NCBI GenBank assembly: GCA_963210315.1
Contig: OY723281.1
Coordinates: forward strand, 682,001 to 746,000
Length of the DNA stretch: 64,000 nucleotides
Reading direction: 5' to 3'
Source: Rhynchopus euleeides
Lineage: Eukaryota > Euglenozoa > Diplonemea > Diplonemida > Diplonemidae
Shown here: positions 52,396 to 61,428 of the stretch, piece by piece
Position numbering within the stretch: position 1 is the first letter of the stretch
Layout: the number at the start of each line of letters is the position of its first letter
Notes under the pieces: generated by a model
Database searches by the model: none
What the model saw: the letters and a program-made list of their open reading frames with translations, nothing else
Told to the model about the DNA's origin: nothing
Made by a program: the position numbers and the translations under genes

Positions 52396-53571
52396 ATGGA
52401 CGGCCCCACCGTGGATGTGACTGTGCGTCACAGCGGGACCGGTGACAGCTGTGTCGTCGGTGTTCCGGAAGGCGGGACCGTGGTCGGGCTGAAGGCGGAT
52501 GCGCTCAACGAGATGTTCGCGGGTTCTATCAACCCAGTCCGTGAGGCTGAAAACGTCGCAGCACACATCGAAGGGTGTGAGGAGGAGCTGGACGATGCGC
52601 AGCGCGTTGCCGACACGGGTCTGGAGGACGGGGGTGCTGTCCAGCTCGTCCCACGCTGGCCCATTGTCAAGGCTCCCGCAGTCTACTCATCGCTGCATGG
52701 CGTCGACGCAGTCGTCCCATCGACGCATGGCGAGAAAGTCATGTCCATCACACTGTCGAGGTGTGGGACGCTGTGTGCTGTGGGTTACTACGACAAAGGA
52801 CACATCACTGTGTTTGACACCAGCACCGCTGCTGTGGTGGCGGACTTAACACACGGCAACGAGACTATTCATCACACTGCCTTCTCTGTCTGTGGGACGT
52901 GGTTGGCAACGTGCTCTGAGGACGGCACCATCTGCGTGTGGCTGACTTCAACTTGGGAGGAGGTGTGCATGCTGCACCACAACAACACCGTGTACAGTGC
53001 AGCGTGGACACACTGCGGACGTCTGGTGTCCGGAGACGAATCAGGCAAAGTGCGTGTGTGGGACTTGAAGGGCACACCGAGCGCCACAGTGCTGGAGGGT
53101 CACAGCGATGCTGTTCACAGCATTGCTGTGTCGGGCACGAGGATCTTCAGCGGGTCAGAAGACAAGACCCTCCGTGTGTGGGACATCAGCACCCTCACAC
53201 ACACACACACCCTGGATGGCCACACTGGCCCGGTCTATGGCATCGCCCTGACTCAGGACGAGCAGCACCTGGTGTCGTGCTCTGACGACAAGTCACTCAA
53301 GGTGTGGTGCACAACCTCCCTCAGCTGCCTGCGTACTGTCCAACTGAACGACTATCCCTTCGTACTTGCTGTGTCACAGCCAGGTGATGTTGTTGCAGTG
53401 AACCTCTGCTCCACCACCCCTCTGTACCGCCTCAGCACAGGAGAGTGTCTGGGGAAGCTGGACTCAGAGGGTTATGATGTTGCACTTAGCCTCTGCGGGA
53501 GGTGGGTCTTCACACCAACGAACAACAGGACTTCAGTCGCTGTGTGTGCTGTGTCTTCCGTTTTACCCTGA
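52396..53571 (+). CDS. Ubiquitin-like/WD40 protein B (391 aa)
   Basis: Paralog of the genes at 47990 and 62968, with the same ubiquitin-like N-terminus (here preceded by five extra residues, MDGPT) and the same seven-blade propeller. Compared with protein A, variable codons cluster after GH (GHSDAVH against GHSGVIF; GHTGPVY against GHSRSVR), after HG (GNETIHH against GNATILC) and before the turn Asp (GSEDKT against GSSDKT). The first blade carries an 8-residue insertion (VDAVVPST). The ATG at 52396 follows a pyrimidine tract ending in cag (52393), which may be a 3' splice site. A different frame at 52031-52395 (MSARGGKKG..., with ASKRRRV resembling a nuclear signal) could be a 5' exon joined by splicing. 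Function unknown. Confidence 0.88.
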   Translation: MDGPTVDVTVRHSGTGDSCVVGVPEGGTVVGLKADALNEMFAGSINPVREAENVAAHIEGCEEELDDAQRVADTGLEDGGAVQLVPRWPIVKAPAVYSSLHGVDAVVPSTHGEKVMSITLSRCGTLCAVGYYDKGHITVFDTSTAAVVADLTHGNETIHHTAFSVCGTWLATCSEDGTICVWLTSTWEEVCMLHHNNTVYSAAWTHCGRLVSGDESGKVRVWDLKGTPSATVLEGHSDAVHSIAVSGTRIFSGSEDKTLRVWDISTLTHTHTLDGHTGPVYGIALTQDEQHLVSCSDDKSLKVWCTTSLSCLRTVQLNDYPFVLAVSQPGDVVAVNLCSTTPLYRLSTGECLGKLDSEGYDVALSLCGRWVFTPTNNRTSVAVCAVSSVLP

Positions 53572-53895
53572 GTGCAGCGTCTCGTCGCCGTGGTCCCTGC
53601 GCTGTGTGCTGCCATGCTATGCTGCACCGTGTTGCTTTCAGGCGAGATTTCCAGGGCCCGCTGGCCGCCTGAGTTTCCCCTGACTTTTAGTCAGGCGAAG
53701 TCCGGGGAAACTCAGCTTGACTCGGGCAAACGCAAAAGTCAGGGGAAACTCAAGTAGACTCAGACAAATGCAAAGAGTCGGGTAAAGGTCAGGCGGAACA
53801 AAACATTGTGGGGCCTTCGCTCAGAAATGCCTATAATGTCGTGAAATTGTCACGACGTTGTCACATCATAGGGAATTACGCTCACGACTGGGTAT

Positions 53896-53995
53896 TAATG
53901 GGGCCTTCGCTCAGCAATGCAGGGAAGTGAGGAAGGGTGAACCGCCTCACAAAACTGGCTGCAACGCGACACAGTCTGACACACAGTGGCACATA
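53896..53995. repeat. Dispersed repeat X, copy 1 (cttcgctcag...gcaacg)
   Basis: Shares cttcgctcag, gaggaaggg, cacaaaactgg, tgcaacg and tttgacacaca-like words in order with 58783-58875. The first bases (gggg[ct]cttcgctcag) resemble the ends of the 108-bp MITE family. Confidence 0.6.
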
Positions 53996-54246
53996 TCGAA
54001 GTCCCCCTGTACGCTTGATTGTCCTGACTTTCCCCTGACATCATTTTCCCCTGAGTTTCACTCGACTTTCTCCTGAGTTACCCCTGACTCACCCTGCCCC
54101 CCCCCCCCCCCCCCCCCCCCGCGCCCGGGCGGTCCACTTCTGTCTGTGTGCGGATAGATCACGGGGAACAATGTGTATCGGAAGGCATTTTACTTGGGAG
54201 GACAACTCTTCCCGAAAGCCCGTGCCTCCATGACTTCTTGGATTGG

Positions 54247-54345
54247 CTCATCACAGGTCGAGGTGTGTGCGTTTTACCACAACCCCCCCCCCTCCCCCCA
54301 TTCCTCCGTGTTCAGTGACATGTGTCGATAGTGCTTCATTTTTTT
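54247..54345. repeat. Dispersed repeat Y, copy 1
   Basis: ctcatcacaggtcgaggtgt, gtgcgttt, ccacaacc, tgttcagtg and catgtgtcgatagtg occur in the same order at 58403-58497. Confidence 0.7.
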
Positions 54346-54357
54346 GCCTTCATTACC

Positions 54358-54575
54358 AGTTACGAGCGACGAAGCGTAGCGAAGTCGCGAAGTAACGAAG
54401 GAAATCGTACGACTGAAGCTTTATAAGGATCACCTTCATGCCACTTCACAGGGGCTTACACAGCCTTTGACACAGGAGTGTGCGCTCAACGAAAAGTAGC
54501 CCGGATCTGCCTTTTTTACAGTTGCTGGGCAGGGGTGCTTCTCTTATTATAGCGAAAGGAGTACGATTTCTCTCG
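54358..54575. repeat. Dispersed repeat with hairpin head (gaaatcgtac...gtacgattt), copy 2
   Basis: Starts with a hairpin gttacgagcgacg/tcgcgaagtaac, then gaaggaaatcgtacgactga, and ends gaaaggagtacgattt. Same architecture as 39484-39655, with a longer and diverged middle. Confidence 0.65.
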
Positions 54576-54906
54576 ACAATGAACCTTACCCCCTCATCCA
54601 TCCCTTCTCCGTTCTGATGCTATCGGCTATCTTGACCCCCCACCCCCACCCCCCTCAGGGAATCAGCGACCCTGCCATGCACAGCTGGAGGTAGTGACGT
54701 CCTGATGTTTGAGCAGTTTTGAACATGGTCGAGAACAGCAGTTGTCTTTGTACTTACCTAGCACACCCCCACCCCTCTGTCCCATCCCGCACGTAGGAGG
54801 GGGGGTCGCCCCCTGTGGGGCCAAAGCGCGGGGGAGTGGGAGGGTGTGTGGAGAGGGGAGTGGAGAGTAGGGGGGGGGGGTCAAGCAAAGACAACGCGAA
54901 ATAAAC

Positions 54907-55206
54907 ATGGCGCCCCTCCCCCCACGCAGAGAGATCGGCAGGGTCAAGCTGTGGATCCTGCCCCGCAAGTTTGGGTTTATCGAGCCCCGGAACCCGAGGA
55001 TGCCCCGCGAGCTGTTCGTCCACTACAGCAACGTCCGGTCGTCCTCCCAGACGCTTGTTCCGGGCAGCCTCGTGGAGTTCGAAGCGCGATGGCTGGAGAC
55101 ACCCGAGGGGAGGGTCGAGCCGATCGCCACCAACGTCACAGGCCCGCGTGGCACGGCGCCTGAGCCATACGAGGAACCAGACCTAACAGGGAAGATAGAG
55201 CTGTAG
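54907..55206 (+). CDS. Cold-shock-domain protein (99 aa)
   Basis: Small single-domain nucleic-acid-binding protein. Residues 10-80 form one cold-shock domain: IGRVKLWI starts strand 1, KFGFIEP (21-27) is RNP1, ELFVHYS (35-41) is RNP2, and LVPGSLVEFEA (50-60) and IATNVTGP (73-80) match the end of the family consensus. Aromatic residues Trp16, Phe22, Phe24, Phe37 and His39 are where the fold stacks bases. It differs from bacterial Csp by a longer proline/arginine loop between RNP1 and RNP2 (RNPRMPR). An acidic tail follows (EPYEEPDLTGKIEL). Cold-shock proteins bind single-stranded RNA or DNA and act as RNA chaperones or translation regulators. The start at 54907 is the first ATG, eight residues before the domain. 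The gene is flanked by G- and C-runs and has no visible partner. Confidence 0.9.
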   Translation: MAPLPPRREIGRVKLWILPRKFGFIEPRNPRMPRELFVHYSNVRSSSQTLVPGSLVEFEARWLETPEGRVEPIATNVTGPRGTAPEPYEEPDLTGKIEL

Positions 55207-56086
55207 CGAAGTGTGTTGCGCGAGGAAAGGCCGACGTGGGAGTGGTGGAGGTGAGGACGAGGCGGGGGGGGGGGGGGGGGTGGGGGTGGGGGGTGGGACG
55301 GAAGGGGGGGGTGGTGGGTGGGGAGGTATTTGGATCTGCCATAGGGGGTCCTCGCTACGAGTCACTGTGAGTCACGAGTCGTCAGTGTTCAGCCAAACAT
55401 GGCTGACTTCTCACTTTTTCTCACTCAGTCACACTTGGTAGCGAGGGCCCCCATAGTCTCAAAAAAGATGGGAAATAGCCCCCCCCCCCCCCCCCCCTTC
55501 CCCCCCCTGGATTTCAGACACAGCCTGCGTAACGAGTGAAGGGTGGTCATTTTTGTGATCCCTTCTGCTTCTATTTCACTACCCCCCCCCCCCCCCCCCT
55601 CTCCCCCCCAGCCCTATGTCTGTGCAGAGAGTCCTCCTGTCCTGGGGCTGTTCCCCGCCTGCTCGCCCCCCCCCCCCCCCCGTAGGGTGCTGTCGATGCC
55701 CGGATAACGCACGGAACCCCCAGTTGAACGAGAGGGCATCGAAACTGGGAGGGACCACACACAAAAAAGACAACCCGGTATGCGGGGTTTGAATGACCCT
55801 CAGGGAAGCAGCGCCCCTGCCATGCATAGCTGATTTCTCGTAAACCCCTTTTTTGAAATGGAGCGCTCCCCCCCCCCCTTTTTTTTCAAAAAAGCAAACA
55901 GATTTTCTTACCTATCACCCCCCCCCCCCCCGACAATCGAATCAGCAGTGTGCCCTACATCACTTATCACACCCACCCAGCCTCGTTTCCCCTGCAGGTT
56001 ACGCCACCCACTTCCTCGCCCCCTGTCCCACCAAACCAACTTCTGCCCCCCCCTGCCGCACCCTACCCCGACCGGCGCAACACACG
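55207..56086. other. Intergenic with homopolymer runs and one MITE
   Basis: Contains G and C runs of roughly 15-20 bases (near 55264, 55480, 55580, 55666 and 55918) and a 109-bp MITE at 55344-55452. Just before the epoxide-hydrolase start is a long C-rich leader. No further gene was recognised. Confidence 0.6.
55344..55452. mobile_element. 109-bp MITE related to the 108-bp family
   Basis: Ends gggggtcctcgcta and tagcgagggccccc, flanked by ATA on both sides. Length, termini and a 3-bp target duplication match the elements at 30250-34772, but the interior is diverged (gtcgtcagtgttcagc is still recognisable). It is an older or sister subfamily. Confidence 0.8.
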
Positions 56087-57361
56087 ATGGCAGCCTCCAT
56101 CAAGGCGTTCCTCGCCGCGGCACTGCTAATCGCCGCACCTGCCGAGGCAGCGCTTTTTGGATACCTCTGCACGGACTCTGCGCAGTGCGGTGCAGGGCAT
56201 GCCTGTGTGTTTCCCAGCACCTCCAGCTGTGGCGACGGCCTCCCGCTGGTTTCCTTCCTCGGCGACTGCAGCCAGCGCCCCGCCTGCTGCGGGCAGGGCA
56301 TGAGCTGCATCGGAGGTGCCCGCTGCCTCCCCTCCTACGCCCACATCGGGGTTTGCGAGGAAGCCACCCCGGCGCCCCCTGCGCCCGTCGACGCGGTGTC
56401 GCGTTTCATCGACAACCGCAACGGCCTGCAGGTTCACTACCTTGAGGCTGGGGTGCCGCAGGCAGGCCCGCTTGTCGTATTCCTCCACGGGTTCCCAGAG
56501 CTCGCGGAGAGCTGGCGTGCCCAGGTGGAGTACTTCGGGGCGCAGGGGTTTTGGTGCGTCGCGCCCGACCTCCGCGGGTTCGGCAACACGACAGGCGATG
56601 GCAGCCTCCCCTCGCTGCAGGTCGTGAACATGGTGAGGGACATCGTGGGTCTGGTGCAGGCCTTGGGGGCAGAGTCGGCTGTCCTCGTCGGGCACGACCT
56701 GGGTGCCTTCCCCGCATTCTTCACAGCGCTTTTCAGGCAGGATATCATCCGTGGGGTCGCAGTGATGTCCTTCCCCCTGGGAGCCGTCCCGAAGGATATG
56801 ACAGCCAACCCCTTCGAGCAGGACCTGCTGTTCGAGCAGCTCCTGGCGCAGCAGAACCTCACGTCCTACCAGAGCTACCTCCGCAGCCCGCAGGCACTCC
56901 AGGACTCCACGGCGGACCCGAGGAGGTGGCTGCGCAACATCTACCACATTGGATCCGCTGCCTTCAGCCCATCCAGCCCGTTTGCCTACCCGCTGGCGTA
57001 TCCCGTGGGGGGGTCTCTGTTCGACCGTATCCCAGCCGACCTCCCGGAGGACCCGCGGTTCGCAGAGCTGCTGGACATGCAGGAGGCGTTCTTCGCGGGG
57101 GGTGGGGCGGAGGTCCCGCTGCGGTATTACCAGGTGGCGTATCAGGAGGTGCAGATCGCATTTGCGGGGTCCAATTTGGCGATGCCGTACGCCTTCTTCT
57201 CGGGGGAGGCAGAGTTTGTCTTCGGGGAGGCCGCCCTGGGGTCCGTCGGGAGCAAGCCGCGCGACCCGGTCCGGATCCCTTCCTCGGGGCATTGGGTGCA
57301 TCATGAGAACTCGGACGGCACGACGGGGCTGCTTGAGGGGTTCCTCCAGGGGTTCCTGTGA
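56087..57361 (+). CDS. Secreted epoxide-hydrolase-like alpha/beta hydrolase (424 aa)
   Basis: Predicted to open epoxides to diols by way of an ester with an aspartate. Residues 1-21 are a signal peptide (MAASIKAFLAAALLIAAPAE, cleavage near AEA-ALF). Residues 28-90 form a small domain with ten cysteines (28, 34, 40, 48, 61, 67, 68, 74, 80, 90), a disulfide-rich module. The hydrolase fold follows: HGFP at 134-137 (oxyanion motif), PDLRGFG 160-166, nucleophile Asp204 in VGHDLGAFPA (GHDxG is typical of epoxide hydrolases and haloalkane dehalogenases, whereas GxSxG would indicate an esterase) and catalytic His402 in SSGHWVHHE. Cap-domain tyrosines such as Tyr261 or Tyr264 may polarise the epoxide. 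The start at 56087 gives the signal peptide; the frame upstream is C-rich and not conserved-looking. Substrate unknown. Haloalkane dehalogenase activity is a less likely alternative. Confidence 0.9.
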   Translation: MAASIKAFLAAALLIAAPAEAALFGYLCTDSAQCGAGHACVFPSTSSCGDGLPLVSFLGDCSQRPACCGQGMSCIGGARCLPSYAHIGVCEEATPAPPAPVDAVSRFIDNRNGLQVHYLEAGVPQAGPLVVFLHGFPELAESWRAQVEYFGAQGFWCVAPDLRGFGNTTGDGSLPSLQVVNMVRDIVGLVQALGAESAVLVGHDLGAFPAFFTALFRQDIIRGVAVMSFPLGAVPKDMTANPFEQDLLFEQLLAQQNLTSYQSYLRSPQALQDSTADPRRWLRNIYHIGSAAFSPSSPFAYPLAYPVGGSLFDRIPADLPEDPRFAELLDMQEAFFAGGGAEVPLRYYQVAYQEVQIAFAGSNLAMPYAFFSGEAEFVFGEAALGSVGSKPRDPVRIPSSGHWVHHENSDGTTGLLEGFLQGFL

Positions 57362-57903
57362 GTGTAGGATGAGAGTAGGCGGTGGGGTGGTGTATGCTTA
57401 GAGAGGATCTAGAATCCCAAATTGCTTGGCGCGACCTGCACTGGCACGGGTCCTAGCCGACCCCGTGGGGGGGGGAGACTCGAGAACAGGGTTGTGTTCG
57501 GTGTGATGGTTCCATGTCGCACTTCAATCCGTGTGCCAGCGGCTCCATGCATTTCCCCCCACTTTTGTGAAGACACCGGCCGAAGGAGAGTCGCCGAAAC
57601 TGGCCGCATTGCAACAAGGCTCCCCCAAGGGGGGGAGGGGTCTTTGCCATCTGGTGCCGGCGGGGTCGTTCTGGCGTGATTCCATCCAGCCTTCTCCTTC
57701 ACCCCCCTCGCCCTCTGCAGGGGTGGGGGGTGTGTGGAGGGCGAGGACTTCAGCCTGCCGGGGTGGCGAAGATCCCCTCTCAATAATTGCTGTTTTTTTT
57801 GTTGTTTTCTTCCGCACGCTTCAATGCGGGTGCGGAACGTTTTTTGCGATTTTGTCCGTGCCAAATCCCTTTTTGTGCTCCTCACTCACGACACACACAC
57901 GGT

Positions 57904-58066
57904 GGCCGAGTCAGGGGTTTGACCAGGCCTGTCCCTGGCCTGGTGGCAGTGACCTGGTCATGACCGAGGGGGTACACGGCAAAATGGGTCTGCAACCCGC
58001 CTAGTCAATAACCAGGGGCCTGGTCAATTTAGGCCTGGTCAACCACCTGGTCACCCTGACTCGGCC
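57904..58066. mobile_element. 163-bp TIR element with gaccagg words
   Basis: Ends ggccgagtcaggg and ccctgactcggcc are perfect 13-bp inverted repeats. The interior contains about eight copies of cctggtca or tgaccagg facing each other, so the whole can fold as a hairpin. It is non-coding. Confidence 0.75.
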
Positions 58067-58402
58067 TCCATGTACAAGCAAGAACCGCTTCCCCTGCCCG
58101 GCCGTGAGTTGTGGAACCTTTGGCACAAAAAAAATTCCCCTCAATGTCCACCAACCACACAGGGCACTATCTTTGACCCGACCCCGGAAAGAAGCACACG
58201 AGTGGGCCAACGCTACAACGACGTAGCGCACAACGTGGGGGGACGGGCACACAGTTGAAAAAAAATTTGTAAACAAAAATTGAAAAGGAAAAATAAAAAT
58301 GTGGAAACTGCAGATCGAAAGTGCAGTGTCTCTCTTCACCCCACCTCCGTACGCTGGCCATGCATGTCTGAAGTGTTTTGGTCTTTGAGCCACATCTCAC
58401 CT

Positions 58403-58497
58403 CATCACAGGTCGAGGTGTGTGCGTTTCACCACAACCTCCCCCCTCCCCCGTTCCTTCGTGTTCAGTGCCATGTGTCGATAGTGTTCCATTTTGGG
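58403..58497. repeat. Dispersed repeat Y, copy 2
   Basis: Matches 54247-54345 in the order tcatcacaggtcgaggtgtg, gtgcgttt, ccacaacc, gtgttcagtg, catgtgtcgatagtg. Confidence 0.7.
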
Positions 58498-58782
58498 CTT
58501 TTTTTCCACGGCACCTGGTTTCCAGCCTGCAACATCACCAAACCCCCCGCCCCCCGCCCCCAGGCCAGAACCAGGCCGGGATTTTAACAAGGAACCTTGC
58601 CCACACCCCACCCCACCCCGGTGAAAAGCAAGGCACCTGTCGGCGCTTTTCGTTTGGGGGCGGCAAATCACACAAAGATTTGCTGGGCGAACACACCCCC
58701 CCACACACACACACCTGCCTGGGGGTGGGATGTGGATGAACAGAACAAAGCAATTGACCGTCACAACAATAGGAGACAAGGG

Positions 58783-58875
58783 GGGGTCTTCGCTCAGAAA
58801 TGCAGAGAAGCGAGGAAGGGCGACACAAAACTGGATGCAACGTGACGCAGTTTGACACACAGGGGCACAGAGTGA
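58783..58875. repeat. Dispersed repeat X, copy 2
   Basis: Begins gggggtcttcgctcagaaat and continues with gaggaagggcg, acaaaactgg, atgcaacg and gtttgacacacag, as at 53896-53995. Its first 12 bases are the same as the 108-bp MITE terminus, hinting at a shared superfamily. Confidence 0.6.
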
Positions 58876-60001
58876 AGGCACCCAAGCTGACACAGTTGTA
58901 TGGAAGGCGCAGTGCGAAGGCACCACCAGTAACTTTTCGACAAAACTGCGGCAATGGGGTGTACCTCCTGTCGGGGGGCCTTCCCTGTGGGTCAAGCTCT
59001 GTCTGTATATCTGCTTTTAAGTGAGGCGGCTCGCGTCTTCTGTCCTTCAGTGCAAATGCCCTCTCTGATCAATAGGGGGGGGGGTTTTTTTTCCAAAACG
59101 CAGCGGATGCCTCTGCCTGTGGTCCCATTTTTACTCTGTTTCACGATTCCACCCCCCTCGAGGCACGGTAGAGCGGGGCGTTGCGCAAGGGAGACTTGTT
59201 TTGGGGGGGGGGGGGTTTCCCTCGCACACCTCGTGTGAAAGCGGAAACTCACCCACCACAGCGACCATCCAAACGTGCCCCATGCACTAACCCCACCCCT
59301 TCACCAAGGCTCAGGGATGTGATGACCGTTTCCGGGGTTTGTGTGTCGAAGCGCCAACGCGCCAACAAACAAAAAAAAACACAGGCGAGGAGCGGTTGCT
59401 GCTGGGTGGTGATGTGACTTTCTGTGTGTCACGGCAATCGCGAGCTCCACGCGGCGGAGGGCTTTTTCACGCCAACGGCCACCTAAAACCCAAAACAGGT
59501 TCTCTCTCTCTTGGAAGCAATAGCGTAGCGTTGCGAAGAGAACTTGTTTTTGTGCGTCACATATCACACACTGCGTATGTAGGAGGGGAGCTACACGCGG
59601 AGTCTCTGCATCTCTCGAGTTGCTTGGCAACGTGCCGCTGGCGTGCTATGCCCCAACCAACTCAAGCGTGGACCAAAGCAAGCGTCACGCTCTCTCTCTC
59701 TTTCTCTCTTTCTCTAGTAAACTAGTTTAAGCAGCTTTGCTGCGTCTTGGGAGGTCTCCGTGGTTACTTGAGGAAGGTATGATATAGTAGGGCTTGTGGG
59801 GCTGTCGGGCCAGTCGAAATTTTCTGGGGTCAAAAAAAATCGCAAAAAATCACAAACGGACCACAAAAAATCGCAAAAAATCACAAAAGGCGGTCGCGAT
59901 TTTTTGCGATTTTTTGTTATAGCGTATCAGTTCTCGTGCGTCGTCTTTCGTAGATGTTCTGTACGATGCGGATCCGCTAATCCAACATAGCAAACGATTT
60001 T

Positions 60002-60496
60002 TTGTGCTTTTTTGTGCGTCGACTTCCTTTCTCCCCTTCCTCCCCTTCTGAGTCCTCGGTTCCCCGCGCGCAGAAACGTGTAGCGCACATGCGGGAGGCA
60101 GACGAATCTGCCCTGGAGCGATGCTCGTTTCATAACAACAGAGCAGGTTTTCCTTCCTCCCGCACGATCATCAGCACAGCTAGATCAGGCGTGCCTTCCC
60201 CTTTCCCACGGGCCTCACAAGCCTTGCGCTTCTTGGAGCGCAAGACACGTGCTGTCCGTCCTTCTCGTTCACGTTTCCTCCAGAAGCGGGTGTTGCGTGC
60301 GGTTCCGAAGCGCACCCGCTGCATCCCCTCTCCCACCATCTTTCGTTCGGCGGCTATTCCGCGCTCTTTTCAACGCGTCGTCGCGAAGATTGCGCCTCAG
60401 TATCAGCAGGCGCAATCTCCGGCTTCCAGTGTGTGTGTGTCCCCCCTCCTTTACAGCGCAACGAGGAGGAGAGCGAAACCGTGTGGTGTCACGTAG
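60002..60496 (+). CDS. Unknown basic protein in TIR-element cassette 1 (164 aa)
   Basis: Arginine- and serine-rich open frame between the first and second junction motifs. It ends RRRAKPCGVT and a stop, very like the ending of the frame in the second cassette (RRRSRPSGVT), so the two cassettes share a coding or non-coding 3' end. No catalytic motif, signal peptide or known domain was recognised. It could be a real accessory protein of the element or a chance frame in duplicated DNA. The start is the first ATG. Confidence 0.3.
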   Translation: MCFFVRRLPFSPSSPSESSVPRAQKRVAHMREADESALERCSFHNNRAGFPSSRTIISTARSGVPSPFPRASQALRFLERKTRAVRPSRSRFLQKRVLRAVPKRTRCIPSPTIFRSAAIPRSFQRVVAKIAPQYQQAQSPASSVCVSPLLYSATRRRAKPCGVT

Positions 60497-60594
60497 AGCA
60501 AGAGTAGGATAGCGGGCCCGGTTCCTCACGGTATGGTCCTTCGGGGCCAGGCTGCGATGCCAGCACGCTAACCCAAATTGCAATACGATTTTTT

Positions 60595-61428
60595 GTGATT
60601 TTTTTGTGGGTTTTTGCGTTTTTTTGTGCCGGCCAACCTTACAGGTCTGCTTCAAGCCTGCCTGACTTTGAGCCTGACGTCCCAGCGCTTGAGGGACAAC
60701 TGTGTGCTACCGAGGACCTCGCTTCCTCCGAGCCCCCTTCCCCCTCCCCACCCCCCGTGTGTGACGATGAAACAAACAGCTGGCTCGACGGGTCTCCGAC
60801 AGGTCCGTCAGATCCCGGCCTTGGTTATCTGACGCTCAAACGGCGCCTGGATGACCATGTAGATCTCGACTCTGATGAGAAGTCCATGTCTTCCGGCCTG
60901 TCTGACCAAGACCGTGTTGTGGACGAGCTTCAAACTCTTAAAAGGAACAGTAGTGCCCTTGACGCAGTGACATCCCCTGCGCCTGGAAAACGACTCCCCC
61001 TCCCCGAGGTTCTGCCTCGCCATCAGATCACGTGTCAACTGCTCCCTCGTCTTATCAAGGTAGCGGAAGACCTCATCACAAAACAACGCTTGACTATGGC
61101 GGACAGAACCCCTCGGAGCTGCAAACCGTGTGTTCATCAAATAAAACGAGGATGCGACGGCAACCCTGTCGCTGCCTGGCTCTCCACACGCCGAGTGCCA
61201 AAGAAAACTGTGTCGGCTAAGAGGCCTTGGAGACCGCGCCCTTCGCGCGGCCGCCAGGCCCCAAAGCTCCGCCCTAAAAGCAAAAACATATACGTCTCTT
61301 CCCTTTCTTTCTTTCTGAAGGCCGCCGTCGTATCCCGGCTCACAACCGGGCTACAGGCGCAGAGTGCCTCGTTCAGACCTCCTTTTCCTTTACCGAGGAG
61401 GCGATCACGCCCTAGCGGCGTGACATAG
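60595..61428 (+). CDS. Unknown protein in TIR-element cassette 2 (277 aa)
   Basis: Open frame between the second and third junction motifs. The first 20 residues derive from the junction (MIFLWVFAFFC), so translation may start later, for example at Met121 or near it. The middle is acidic (PDFEPDVPALEG, DDHVDLDSDEKSMSSG) and the C-terminal half basic with KPCVHQIKRGC and RPWRPRPSRGRQ, ending RRRSRPSGVT like cassette 1. The acidic-then-basic layout could suit a nucleic-acid-binding accessory protein, but I recognise no domain. Confidence 0.35.
   Translation: MIFLWVFAFFCAGQPYRSASSLPDFEPDVPALEGQLCATEDLASSEPPSPSPPPVCDDETNSWLDGSPTGPSDPGLGYLTLKRRLDDHVDLDSDEKSMSSGLSDQDRVVDELQTLKRNSSALDAVTSPAPGKRLPLPEVLPRHQITCQLLPRLIKVAEDLITKQRLTMADRTPRSCKPCVHQIKRGCDGNPVAAWLSTRRVPKKTVSAKRPWRPRPSRGRQAPKLRPKSKNIYVSSLSFFLKAAVVSRLTTGLQAQSASFRPPFPLPRRRSRPSGVT

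Larger units (their letters stand above)
53572..54906. other. Intergenic with several dispersed repeats
   Basis: Includes an inverted repeat of gagtttcccctgac type (53671-53690 against 53733-53750, with more copies at 54025-54090). It also has ggggccttcgctcag at 53812 and 53897 (the second continuing as a repeat shared with 58783), a C28 run ending at 54120, a repeat at 54247-54345 shared with 58403-58497, and copy 2 of the gaaatcgtac repeat (54358-54575). I see no gene. Confidence 0.6.
57362..59797. other. Intergenic, repeats only
   Basis: Contains a weak LINE-tail-like word at 57436-57461 (gcacgggtcctagccgaccc), the GACCAGG-rich element at 57904-58066, repeats Y and X (58403-58497, 58783-58875), and CA and G runs. 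Numerous short frames overlap on both strands; none was recognised as a protein family. Confidence 0.5.

Noticed and set aside
55853-56086. N-terminal extension of the epoxide-hydrolase-like protein
   Set aside because: The upstream frame is a C-rich leader, and the ATG at 56087 gives a proper signal peptide.
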